Source of the DNA: an uncultured Coriobacteriales bacterium
Lineage (GTDB): Bacteria; Actinomycetota; Coriobacteriia; Coriobacteriales; Atopobiaceae
Reading direction: 5' to 3'
Length of the DNA: 8,677 bases
Assembly: GCA_946530775.1 (NCBI GenBank)
Contig: CAMNAH010000035.1
Span: forward strand, 1-8,677
Shown here: positions 1 to 7,304 of the stretch, piece by piece
How the letters are laid out: the number at the start of each line of letters is the position of its first letter
Position numbering within the stretch: the stretch's first letter is position 1
Position numbers and translations under genes: made by a program
Notes under the pieces: generated by a model
The model's database searches: none
What the model saw: the letters and a program-made list of their open reading frames with translations, nothing else
Told to the model about the DNA's origin: nothing

Positions 1-569
1 GCTCGATGTTCCTCTCGCAGCCGCACGATGTCGAGCGGTACGGCGTCATCTACGGCGGCGTGCAGAAGAACGTGGGCCCCGCCGGCCTCGTGATCTCGGT
101 CATCCGCGAGGACCTTATCCCCGAGGGTGACATCGACGGCTGCCCCACCATGCTCAACTGGAAGACGCAGGCCGACGCCGGCTCGCTCTACAACACGCCC
201 AACTGCTGGGCCATCTACGTGTGCGGCAAGGTCTTCAAGTGGCTCGCCGCCAAGGGCGGCCTCGCGGCCATGAAGGAGTACAACGAGGCCAAGGCCAAGA
301 TCCTCTACGACTTCCTCGACGAGTCCGCGCTCTTCAAGGGCACCGTGCGCGCCTGCGACCGCTCGCTCATGAACGTGCCGTTCGTCACGGGCGATAAGGA
401 CCTCGACGCCGAGTTCGTGAAGGCCGCCGCGGCCGCGGGCCTGGTCAACCTCAAGGGCCACCGCTCCGTGGGCGGCATGCGCGCGTCCATCTACAACGCC
501 ATGCCCGTCGAGGGCGTCGAGGCGCTCGTCGCGTTCATGAAGGATTTCGAGGCCAAGCACCAGGCTTAG
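1..569 (+). CDS. serC: Phosphoserine aminotransferase, C-terminal part (5' end outside window)
   Basis: This enzyme transfers the amino group of glutamate to 3-phosphohydroxypyruvate, giving phosphoserine, the second step of serine synthesis in the cytoplasm; it is a class V PLP-dependent aminotransferase. The open frame runs in from the left edge (first full codon at base 3) and ends at TAG 567-569, about 189 residues, roughly the C-terminal half of a normal SerC. The motif GGVQKNVGPAG contains the PLP-binding lysine (codon 66-68). The C-terminal small domain ends with GHRSVGGMRASIYNAMP, which carries the phosphate-binding His-Arg and the conserved Gly-Gly-x-Arg-Ala-Ser of the family. An in-frame ATG at base 6 lies in the middle of the fold and is not the real start. 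The next gene, a phosphoglycerate dehydrogenase, starts 16 bases later, so the two pathway steps share an operon. Confidence 0.95.
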   Translation, partial: SMFLSQPHDVERYGVIYGGVQKNVGPAGLVISVIREDLIPEGDIDGCPTMLNWKTQADAGSLYNTPNCWAIYVCGKVFKWLAAKGGLAAMKEYNEAKAKILYDFLDESALFKGTVRACDRSLMNVPFVTGDKDLDAEFVKAAAAAGLVNLKGHRSVGGMRASIYNAMPVEGVEALVAFMKDFEAKHQA

Positions 570-585
570 CAGCAAGGAGACCAGC

Positions 586-1752
586 ATGTTCAACATCCAT
601 TGCGTCAACAACATCGCCAAGGTCGGCACCGACCGTTTCGGTGAGAACTACGGGTTCGTGGACGATGCCATCGATGCCGATGCCGTCATGGTGCGCAGCG
701 CCAACCTCCACGAGGTCGAGATGCCCAAGACCCTGCTCGCCATCGCGCGTGCCGGCGCCGGCGTCAACAACATCCCCATCGAGAAGTGCGCCGAGATGGG
801 CATCGTGGTCTTCAACACCCCCGGCGCCAACGCCAACGCCGTGAAGGAGATCACAGTCGCGGGCCTGCTGCTCGCCTCGCGCGACATCGTGGGCTCCATC
901 GAGTGGGTGCGCACCCACTCCGACGATCCCGACATCGCCAAGACCGTCGAGAAGGTCAAGAAGAACTTCGCAGGCACCGAGCTCGCCGGCAAGACTATCG
1001 GCGTCATCGGCCTCGGCGCCATCGGCGCCCAGGTGGCCAACACCTGCCGCCAGCTGGGCATGACGGTGCTCGGCTACGACCCGTACCTCTCGGTCAACGC
1101 CGCCTGGAGCCTCGACCGCCACGTCCATCACGTGAACAAGCTCTCCGAGATCCTCGAGAAGGCCGACTACATCACCCTGCACGTGCCCGTGGTCAAGGAC
1201 ACCAAGGGCATGATCGGCGCCGACGAGATCGCCGCATGCAAGGACGGCGTCATCATCCTCAACTTCGCCCGCGACGCGCTTGTCGACGAGATCGCGCTCT
1301 CCGCAGCGCTGCAGTCGGGCAAGGTGCGCCGCTACGTCACCGACTTCGCCAACTCCATCTCCACGCAGATGCCCAACGCCATCGTGATCTCGCACCTCGG
1401 CGCCTCCACGCGCGAGTCCGAGGACAATTGCGCCGTGATGGCCGCCAACGAGCTCATCGACTTCCTCGAGAACGGCAACATCGTCAACTCGGTCAACTTC
1501 GGCACCGTCGATCTGGGCCCGCTCAGCGCCGACGGCCGCATCAGCGTCATCCACGCCAACGTGCCCAACGTGATCGGCAAGATCACGGCGATTCTCTCCG
1601 AGGCCGACCTCAACATCGAAAACATGGCCAACAAGAGCCGCGATAAGTTCGCCTACACGCTGGTCGAGGTCACCGGCGAGCTCACCGATGCGACCATCGC
1701 CCAGCTCGAGGCCATCCCCGAGGTCATCCGCGCCCGCGCCATCATCGCCTAA
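586..1752 (+). CDS. serA: D-3-phosphoglycerate dehydrogenase, short ACT-domain type, catalytic Glu apparently replaced
   Basis: Predicted first enzyme of serine synthesis, oxidising 3-phosphoglycerate to phosphohydroxypyruvate with NAD. It has 388 residues, the short form without the intervening domain of long SerA. Residues 1-100 start the substrate domain, including ARAGAGVNNIP and FNTPGANANAVKE. The Rossmann NAD site is GLGAIG (142-147). NFAR supplies substrate/catalytic Arg229, and SHLGAST supplies catalytic His270. An ACT domain, usually a serine sensor, spans about 318-388 (RISVIHANVPNVIGKI). The start is set by AAGGAG at 574-579, six bases before ATG. Oddity: related short enzymes read TDFPNEE between Arg and His, giving the Glu that pairs with the His, whereas this one reads TDFANSIS (252-259), with Ser257 and Ile258 there. 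The function call rests on the operon with serC and the otherwise complete fold; activity may be altered. Confidence 0.9.
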   Translation: MFNIHCVNNIAKVGTDRFGENYGFVDDAIDADAVMVRSANLHEVEMPKTLLAIARAGAGVNNIPIEKCAEMGIVVFNTPGANANAVKEITVAGLLLASRDIVGSIEWVRTHSDDPDIAKTVEKVKKNFAGTELAGKTIGVIGLGAIGAQVANTCRQLGMTVLGYDPYLSVNAAWSLDRHVHHVNKLSEILEKADYITLHVPVVKDTKGMIGADEIAACKDGVIILNFARDALVDEIALSAALQSGKVRRYVTDFANSISTQMPNAIVISHLGASTRESEDNCAVMAANELIDFLENGNIVNSVNFGTVDLGPLSADGRISVIHANVPNVIGKITAILSEADLNIENMANKSRDKFAYTLVEVTGELTDATIAQLEAIPEVIRARAIIA

Positions 1753-1777
1753 CCGCACCTTGCAGAACGTTTTGCCG

Positions 1778-1807
1778 GCCCGCCCCTCCCCCGGGGCGGG
1801 CTTTTTT
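1778..1807 (+). terminator. Rho-independent terminator of the serC-serA operon
   Basis: A perfect 9-bp GC stem, GCCCGCCCC (1778-1786) pairing with GGGGCGGGC (1793-1801) around a six-base loop, is followed at once by six T (1802-1807). It lies 25 bases after the dehydrogenase stop codon and on the same strand, the classic arrangement for ending this operon. Confidence 0.93.
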
Positions 1808-1868
1808 GCGTCATTGGGGGCGAATCGCCCCTGCAAACCCTCCGGCAAACGCGCTGAATCAACCGAGT

Positions 1869-1916
1869 TTTGGTTTTCTGGACACGAAAATCAATTTTTC
1901 TGTCCAGAAAACCAAA
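1869..1916. repeat. Perfect 16-bp inverted repeat, palindromic intergenic unit 1
   Basis: TTTGGTTTTCTGGACA (1869-1884) is repeated exactly in inverted orientation at 1901-1916, around a 16-base AT-rich centre that can itself pair in part (GAAAA against TTTTC). It is much longer than a usual terminator stem, has no T run after it, and follows a complete terminator, so it is better read as a palindromic repeat element. The right arm and its continuation recur 73 bases downstream (see the next entry). The family is unknown to me; a REP-like or MITE-like element is possible. Confidence 0.8.
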
Positions 1917-1933
1917 GTCAGCTTTTTGCCTCA

Positions 1934-1997
1934 AAAGCAAACCTTGCTAAACAGGACAAAACTGCGGGAAAAGTGTCCAGATAATCAAAGCCAGCTT
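1934..1997. repeat. Degenerate second copy of the palindromic intergenic unit
   Basis: Bases 1974-1997 match 1901-1924 at 21 of 24 positions (TGTCCAG, then AAAG-CAGCTT with three changes), so the right arm of unit 1 is directly repeated. A diverged left arm is recognisable on the other side: GGACA (1954-1958) pairs with TGTCC (1974-1978) across 15 bases, close to the 16-base centre of unit 1, and sequence outside it keeps a partial inverted match. The region therefore looks like two tandem palindromic units of about 73-base period, the second decayed. Confidence 0.6.
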
Positions 1998-2044
1998 GAG
2001 AGCAGCCTGCAGGCGCCCCGCGTAAGAAGGTGCTCGACGCACGG

Positions 2045-2078
2045 AAAAGGGCCCCTGGATCGCTCCAGAGGCCCTTTG
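2045..2078 (-). terminator. Probable terminator of the ABC transporter operon
   Basis: AAAGGGCC-C-CTGGA (2046-2059) pairs with TCCAG-A-GGCCCTTT (2064-2077) around the tetraloop TCGC, giving a 13-bp stem with one mismatch. It sits about 22 bases after the ATPase stop. On the minus strand the stem ends in CCCTTTT, so the U run is short but present. It also forms on the other strand and could back up the serA terminator. Confidence 0.75.
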
Positions 2079-2099
2079 CAGCCATAGATGGCGTCCGTG

Positions 2100-3197
<1,098 letters not shown>

Positions 3198-3200
3198 CGT

Positions 3201-4910
3201 TTAGTCCTCCTCTTGGGCTTTGCTGGTACCGAAGTACTTGATGAAGATGTTCATGCCAAGCACCGCAGCGTAGGTGATAAGAATCAGGATGGTCGAGAAC
3301 GCGCAGGCCACCGCGTACTCGCCGCGGTTGGCATACTCGTTGATCTGGACCGTGATGAGCAGCGTCGCAGGCGTGACGACGAGGATGACCGCCGAGATTG
3401 CCGTGATGGAGCGCACGAATGCCGTCACGAGGCCGGAGAGGAACGAGTCCTTGATGAGCGGCAGGGTGACGGTCATGAACACCTCGAAGCTGTTGGCGCC
3501 CATGTCGTACGCGGACTCCTCGATCGACTTGTCGATCTGGCGCAGCGCCGAGATGCCCGAGCGCGTGCCCGTGGGCAGCGAGCGCACGATGAAGACGATG
3601 ATGAGGATGGCCGTGGTGCCGTAGATGAACTGGAGCGCGCCCGTGCGGAAGAGGCCGTTGGCGTAGCCGCGGATGAAGCCGACGCCCAGAACGGTGCCGG
3701 GCACGGCCATGGCGAGCATGGAGGAGAACTCGATGTAACCCTTGAGGGCGAACTTCTTCTTGACCACCAGGTAGGAGATGATCATCGAGAGCAGGGCCGT
3801 GAGCGGGCTGGCGATGAGGGCCATGAGGAACGAGTCGGTGAAGGCCTGGCCGCCGCGGTAGTTGACGAACACCTTCTCATACCACTTGGTGGTGATGGTG
3901 TAGTCGCGTCCCCAGGTCTTGATGACGGAGCCGTAGGGCACGCAGAGGTACATTGCGATGACGAAGATGGCGACGGCGCCGCAGAGGATGACCAGCGGGA
4001 TGCGCACCGAGCGGTCGGTGATGAGCATGCGCTGGCGGCTCGCCTTGCCGGTGAGCGTGGCGGTTGCCTTGGCCTCGAGGATGTACTTCTGCACGAAGAA
4101 CATGATGAACGTGATGGAGAGCAGGACCACGGCCATGGCGGCCGCGCCCTGCTTGTCGTAGTTGCCCGTGATCTGCAGGTAGATCGAGGTCGCGAGCGTA
4201 TCTACGTTGCCGCCGATCATCATGGGGTTGGCGAAGTCGGCGATGGACTCCATGACCGTGACGAGGAACGCGTTGCCGAGGCCCGGGAGCAGTAGGGGCC
4301 ACGTCACGCTGGTGAAGACCTTCCAGCGGCTGGCGCCCATGTCGCGGGCGGCTTCCTCGAGGGACGGGTCGATGTTCTTGAGCAGGCCGCGCAGCATCAT
4401 GTAGCAGACGGGGAAGAACGTCATCGTCTGGATGATGATGATCGAGCGCATGCCGTAGATGTTGGAGTCCTGGATGCCCAGCAGCGTCTTGGAGATGATG
4501 CCCGAGCGCCCGAAGAGCAGGATCATCGAGAGCGAGAGCACGAACGGGGGCGACACGACGGGCAGGATGGAGACGACCTTGAAGAGGCCGGCCAGGAACT
4601 TGGTCTTGAGCTGCACGTACTCCTCGACATAGGCGAAGAGCAGGCCGATCAGGGTGGAGAGGACGCCGGTGATGGCGCCGATGATGAGCGTGTTCGAGAT
4701 GGCCGTCCTGAAGGCGGGCTTGCTGAGCACGTTCTTGATGATGTCGAGCGTGGGGCCATCCGGGCCGATGATGCTGTCGACCAGAAGAATCACGAGCGGA
4801 TAGATGATGAAGAGGGTCAAGAACACGACAAGAACGACGATGGTGGACACCATGATGGGGTCGGCCATCAGTTTCTTGCGATCCAATGACGCGCCTTGTG
4901 CAGTTGCCAT
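3201..4910 (-). CDS. ABC importer permease, fused two-domain type (FbpB/AfuB/ThiP-like)
   Basis: Inner-membrane channel, 569 residues, with two homologous permease halves in one chain. I count about 12 hydrophobic segments, roughly six per half; the first is at 19-47 and the second half begins near 303. Each half has the cytoplasmic EAA loop that contacts the ATPase: EEAARDMGASRWKVF (185-199) and EESAYDMGANSFEVF (464-478), with the conserved Gly seven residues after the first Glu. Fused permeases are typical of the ferric (FbpB), hexose-phosphate (AfuB), thiamine (ThiP) and aminoethylphosphonate families, and argue against a sugar CUT1 system, which normally has two separate permeases. The start ATG at 4910 follows an AGGAAG ribosome site. 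The gene lies between a binding protein and an ATPase on the same strand, so the set is a complete importer. Confidence 0.95.
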   Translation of the reverse strand: MATAQGASLDRKKLMADPIMVSTIVVLVVFLTLFIIYPLVILLVDSIIGPDGPTLDIIKNVLSKPAFRTAISNTLIIGAITGVLSTLIGLLFAYVEEYVQLKTKFLAGLFKVVSILPVVSPPFVLSLSMILLFGRSGIISKTLLGIQDSNIYGMRSIIIIQTMTFFPVCYMMLRGLLKNIDPSLEEAARDMGASRWKVFTSVTWPLLLPGLGNAFLVTVMESIADFANPMMIGGNVDTLATSIYLQITGNYDKQGAAAMAVVLLSITFIMFFVQKYILEAKATATLTGKASRQRMLITDRSVRIPLVILCGAVAIFVIAMYLCVPYGSVIKTWGRDYTITTKWYEKVFVNYRGGQAFTDSFLMALIASPLTALLSMIISYLVVKKKFALKGYIEFSSMLAMAVPGTVLGVGFIRGYANGLFRTGALQFIYGTTAILIIVFIVRSLPTGTRSGISALRQIDKSIEESAYDMGANSFEVFMTVTLPLIKDSFLSGLVTAFVRSITAISAVILVVTPATLLITVQINEYANRGEYAVACAFSTILILITYAAVLGMNIFIKYFGTSKAQEED

Positions 4911-4947
4911 GCAACTTCCTCTCTCGTCAATGGATAGATACGAAGAA

Positions 4948-4976
4948 GCGGGTGGATGGGAAGCCCATCCACCCGC
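4948..4976 (-). promoter_or_regulatory. Strong stem-loop between binding-protein and permease genes
   Basis: GCGGGTGGATGGG (4948-4960) pairs perfectly over 13 bp with CCCATCCACCCGC (4964-4976), leaving a three-base loop. On the minus-strand transcript it lies about 47 bases after the binding-protein stop and about 37 bases before the permease start, and is followed by TTCTTCGT, not a true U run. In importer operons such intercistronic hairpins commonly act as partial terminators or protect the upstream mRNA from 3' decay, giving more binding protein than permease. That role is inferred here from position and strength. Confidence 0.75.
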
Positions 4977-5023
4977 GCACGTACATCAGCTGCGATGGGT
5001 TCGAAGCTGTCGATCCGAGATGG

Positions 5024-6178
5024 TTACTCGGTCTTGAAGCGGTCGTCGCCGCCGCCGAGCGCCGCCATGACGTCTTCCTTGTACTGGGCGGTGTTGGCCA
5101 TCATGTCGGCGAAGTCGAAGTCCATCACGTTGTTGGGATCGACGCCCATGTCGATGGCGATCTGCGGCTGGGTGGCGTTGTCGATGACCAGGAACTGATA
5201 GGAGCCGACCTCCTGGGCCTGGTTGACGCACTCGGGGGTGAGGACGTACTCGAGCCACAGCTTGGCCGCGTTGGGGTGAGCGCAGCCCTCGAAGCCGGCG
5301 GAGGCGCCGACCTCGTAGGAGGCACCGGAGCTGGGGGCGACGAGGCCGATGTTGTCGTAGCCGTTGTCGACGATCTGGTACACGCCGTCATGCAGGAAGT
5401 TGATGCCGATGGTGCACTCGCCGATACCGATGGACTTGGACGGGCCGCCGCCGGACTTGGTGTACTGGGCGACGTTCTTGTCGAGGTCGACCAGGAACTG
5501 GATGCCCTCGTCATGGCCGTACTTCTGGATGACCGTGTTGAGGATCAGCTCAGCCGTGGAGGCGGTGTTGTAGTTGGACGACCAGATGAGGCCCTTGTAG
5601 TCGGGGTTCAGCAGGTCGGGCCAGTCCTTCGGGCCCTCGAGGTTGCGGGCAGCGAGCTCCTCGTTGTTGGTGAGGAAGCCCAGGATGCCGGTGTAGATGC
5701 CGACCCAGGTGCCGTCCGTGGAGGTGAAGTTGGGGTTGGTGATGTGCGAGAGGTTCGCAGGAGAGACCTTCATGAGCAGGCCGTCGTTCGCAGCCTGGAC
5801 ATAGGAGGTGCAGCCGCCGCCGAACCAGACGTCGGCGGAAGGATTGCCGTTCTCCTCCTGGGCCTTGGCGAGAACCTCGCCGCCGCCCAGGCGCTGCCAG
5901 CTGGTCTTGATGCCGAACAGCTCGGTGTACTTGTCGCACGCAGCGATAATGTAGGGCTCCTCGCAGGTGCCGATGACGACGAGCTCGCCCTCGGCCTGAG
6001 CAGCAGCGACCAGATCGGGGTCGTAGCCCTCGACGCCCGCACCGCCATCGGTGCTGCCGCCATCGGTGCTGCCGCCGCCATCGGTGCTGCCGCCACCGCC
6101 GCCGCAGCCATAGAGACCGAGACCGGCAAGGGCACCAGACGCCGCAAGGAAGTCCCTACGAGAAAGTGTCTTGCTCAT
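5024..6178 (-). CDS. ABC importer substrate-binding lipoprotein, Tat-type signal, AfuA/FbpA-like
   Basis: Surface-anchored receptor of the importer, 384 residues. The N-terminus MSKTLSRRDFLAASGALAG is a twin-arginine signal (Arg7-Arg8), ending in a lipobox-like LYGC with Cys25 as lipidation site, so export folded through Tat is likely. Residues 26-48 are a Gly-Ser-Thr-Asp linker. The mature domain begins with ELVVIGTCEEPYIIAAC and contains PSADVWFGGG (113-121), LLNPDYKGLIWSSN (189-202), GIGECTIGINF (251-261) and SYEVGASAGFEG (287-298). These follow the order of blocks in the solute-binding family that includes FbpA and AfuA. The paired tyrosines that bind iron in FbpA are not evident, which slightly favours an organic phosphate or other non-iron ligand. 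The start ATG at 6178 follows an AAAGGGG ribosome site. Ligand assignment is uncertain. Confidence 0.9.
   Translation of the reverse strand: MSKTLSRRDFLAASGALAGLGLYGCGGGGGSTDGGGSTDGGSTDGGAGVEGYDPDLVAAAQAEGELVVIGTCEEPYIIAACDKYTELFGIKTSWQRLGGGEVLAKAQEENGNPSADVWFGGGCTSYVQAANDGLLMKVSPANLSHITNPNFTSTDGTWVGIYTGILGFLTNNEELAARNLEGPKDWPDLLNPDYKGLIWSSNYNTASTAELILNTVIQKYGHDEGIQFLVDLDKNVAQYTKSGGGPSKSIGIGECTIGINFLHDGVYQIVDNGYDNIGLVAPSSGASYEVGASAGFEGCAHPNAAKLWLEYVLTPECVNQAQEVGSYQFLVIDNATQPQIAIDMGVDPNNVMDFDFADMMANTAQYKEDVMAALGGGDDRFKTE
6045..6092 (-). repeat. Three 15-bp tandem repeats coding the lipoprotein linker
   Basis: CCATCGGTGCTGCCG occurs identically at 6045-6059, 6060-6074 and 6078-6092; one extra codon separates the last two. 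On the coding strand each unit encodes GGSTD-like residues right after the lipidated cysteine. Identical DNA units suggest recent copy-number change by slippage, and the repeat number probably differs between strains. Confidence 0.85.
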
Positions 6179-6217
6179 AACATCCCCTTTTCCCTCGAAA
6201 CGATAAGGAAAGACGTC

Positions 6218-6240
6218 CGCCCGGAGCCTGTCTCCGGGCG
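6218..6240 (-). promoter_or_regulatory. Perfect hairpin in the leader of the importer operon
   Basis: CGCCCGGAG (6218-6226) pairs with CTCCGGGCG (6232-6240) around a five-base loop. On the minus strand it is followed by GACGTCTTTCCTT, only a weak U-rich stretch. It stands about 40 bases before the binding-protein start. It could be an inefficient terminator after the transketolase genes, an attenuator, or an mRNA-stabilising 5' hairpin; the sequence alone does not separate these. Confidence 0.6.
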
Positions 6241-6254
6241 AATTAACTTTTAGA

Positions 6255-6284
6255 ATTCTGTAACAACCCTCGAACTATTTCCAA
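6255..6284 (-). promoter_or_regulatory. Weak candidate promoter for the importer operon
   Basis: On the minus strand TTGGAA (6279-6284) and CAGAAT (6255-6260) are separated by 18 bases. Each matches the housekeeping -35 or -10 consensus at four of six positions. The surrounding AT-rich stretch and the distance of about 75 bases to the binding-protein start fit a promoter, but matches of this quality arise by chance. Confidence 0.28.
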
Positions 6285-6294
6285 TAGGTTTCGA
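6270..6294. promoter_or_regulatory. Palindrome overlapping the candidate importer promoter (possible operator)
   Basis: TCGAACTATT (6270-6279) is mirrored by AATAG-GT-TTCGA (6283-6294) around TCC, with a two-base bulge in the right arm. As double-stranded DNA it is a dyad of operator size, and it covers the candidate -35 box; as RNA it is only a moderate stem without a U run. No regulator gene is visible in the window. Confidence 0.4.
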
Positions 6295-6303
6295 GTCAGT
6301 TTT

Positions 6304-6323
6304 CGACAAGCGGTGCTGTCGAT
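6304..6323. repeat. Short palindrome just after the transketolase C-subunit gene
   Basis: TCGACAAGC (6304-6312) pairs with GCTGTCGA (6316-6323), an 8-bp stem with one bulged base and a three-base loop. It starts about 15 bases past the transketolase stop on the minus strand. The following bases are AAAAC, so it is not a canonical terminator, though it may protect the 3' end or contribute to termination with the next two palindromes. Confidence 0.5.
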
Positions 6324-6337
6324 TACGTCTGCGGGGT

Positions 6338-7264
6338 TTATGCGAGCAGGCTGTTGACCTTCTTGACGATATGTGCTGCGGTGAGGCCGTACTCCTCGAA
6401 GAGTCCGGGCACGTCGCCGGACTTGCCGAAGGTGTCGTTGACGCCGAGACGCGACACGGGCACGGGGCACATGCGGGAGGTGAGCTCGCACACCGCGGAG
6501 CCCAGGCCGCCGATGATGGACGCCTCCTCGCAGGTGACGATCTTGCCGCAGGTACGAGCGCAGTCGAGCACGAGGTCGTTGTCGAGCGGCTTGATGGTGG
6601 GCATGTTGACCACGCGTGCCTCGACGCCATAGCCGGCAAGCTCCTCGGCGGCGGTGAGCGCCTCGTTGACCATGAGGCCGCACGCGATGATGGCCACGTC
6701 GGTACCCTCGCGCAGGATCTCGCCCTTGCCGATCTTGAAGCTGTAGTCGTCGGCATGGAACGTCTTGGTGGCATAGCGCGAGAAGCGCAGGTAGACGGGG
6801 CCCTCGTATTCGACGGCCGCGAAGGTGGCGGCGCGGGCCTCAACGTCGTCGGAGGGGCAGATCACGGTCATGTTGGGGAGCGCGCGCATGAGCGCCATGT
6901 CCTCGACGGCCTGGTGGGAGCCGCCGTCGGCGCCCACGGAGATGCCGGCATGCGTGGCACCGATCTTGACGTTCAGCTTGGGATACGCGATGGAGTTGCG
7001 CACCTGGTCGAAGGCGCGGCCGGCGGCGAAGACGGCGAAGGTGGAGGCGAAGGGGATCTTGCCGGCGGCTGCGAAGCCGGCGGCGGTCGCCATCATGTCG
7101 GCCTCGGAGATGCCCATGTCGAAGTAGCGCTCGGGGCAGGCGGCCGCGAACTTGTTGGTGTTGGTGGCGGCGCCGAGGTCGGCGTCGAGGACGACGACAT
7201 CGGGGTTGGTCTTGGAGAGCTCGACGAGGGCCTCGCCGTAGGCAACGCGGGTTGCGGAATTCAT
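6338..7264 (-). CDS. Transketolase, C-terminal subunit
   Basis: Second half of a split thiamine-diphosphate transketolase, 308 residues, which with its partner moves two-carbon ketol units between sugar phosphates in the non-oxidative pentose phosphate pathway. The pyrimidine-binding domain fills about 1-165: VLDADLGAATNTNKF, then FDMGISEADMMATAAGFA with the Glu54 that activates thiamine, then the THAGISVGADGGSHQAVEDMALMR block (104-127) with the histidines that line the sugar site. The transketolase C-terminal domain (about 185-308) has VAIIACGLMVNEAL and VTCEEASIIGGLGSAV. I chose the ATG at 7264 because AAAGGAG precedes it at good spacing; extension to 7462 adds 66 low-complexity residues that are the antisense-frame image of the upstream gene. 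A DXS assignment is less likely because that enzyme is a single longer chain. Confidence 0.95.
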   Translation of the reverse strand: MNSATRVAYGEALVELSKTNPDVVVLDADLGAATNTNKFAAACPERYFDMGISEADMMATAAGFAAAGKIPFASTFAVFAAGRAFDQVRNSIAYPKLNVKIGATHAGISVGADGGSHQAVEDMALMRALPNMTVICPSDDVEARAATFAAVEYEGPVYLRFSRYATKTFHADDYSFKIGKGEILREGTDVAIIACGLMVNEALTAAEELAGYGVEARVVNMPTIKPLDNDLVLDCARTCGKIVTCEEASIIGGLGSAVCELTSRMCPVPVSRLGVNDTFGKSGDVPGLFEEYGLTAAHIVKKVNSLLA

Positions 7265-7304
7265 ATCACATGCTCCTTTGAGAGTCGAAGGTGTCTGGCG
7301 GGTC

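Larger units (their letters stand above)
1753..2099. other. Gene-free region between convergent operons
   Basis: No open frame here resembles a protein, and both flanking operons end here. From left to right it holds the serA terminator, a small perfect palindrome GGGGCGA-A-TCGCCCC (1817-1831), two related palindromic repeat units (1869-1997), a stretch with no structure that I can see (1998-2044), and the terminator of the minus-strand transporter operon. The segment from about 1860 to 1980 is clearly richer in A and T than the surrounding genes. Confidence 0.75.

Noticed and set aside
535..1848. Long open frame of 437 codons on the minus strand opposite the dehydrogenase
   Set aside because: It is an antisense shadow of a GC-rich gene: Asp/Gly/Val/His-rich with no family motifs, while the plus strand encodes a complete enzyme.
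4886..6253. 455-codon plus-strand open frame opposite the binding protein
   Set aside because: Same antisense effect; the minus strand has a signal peptide, a lipobox and family blocks in frame.
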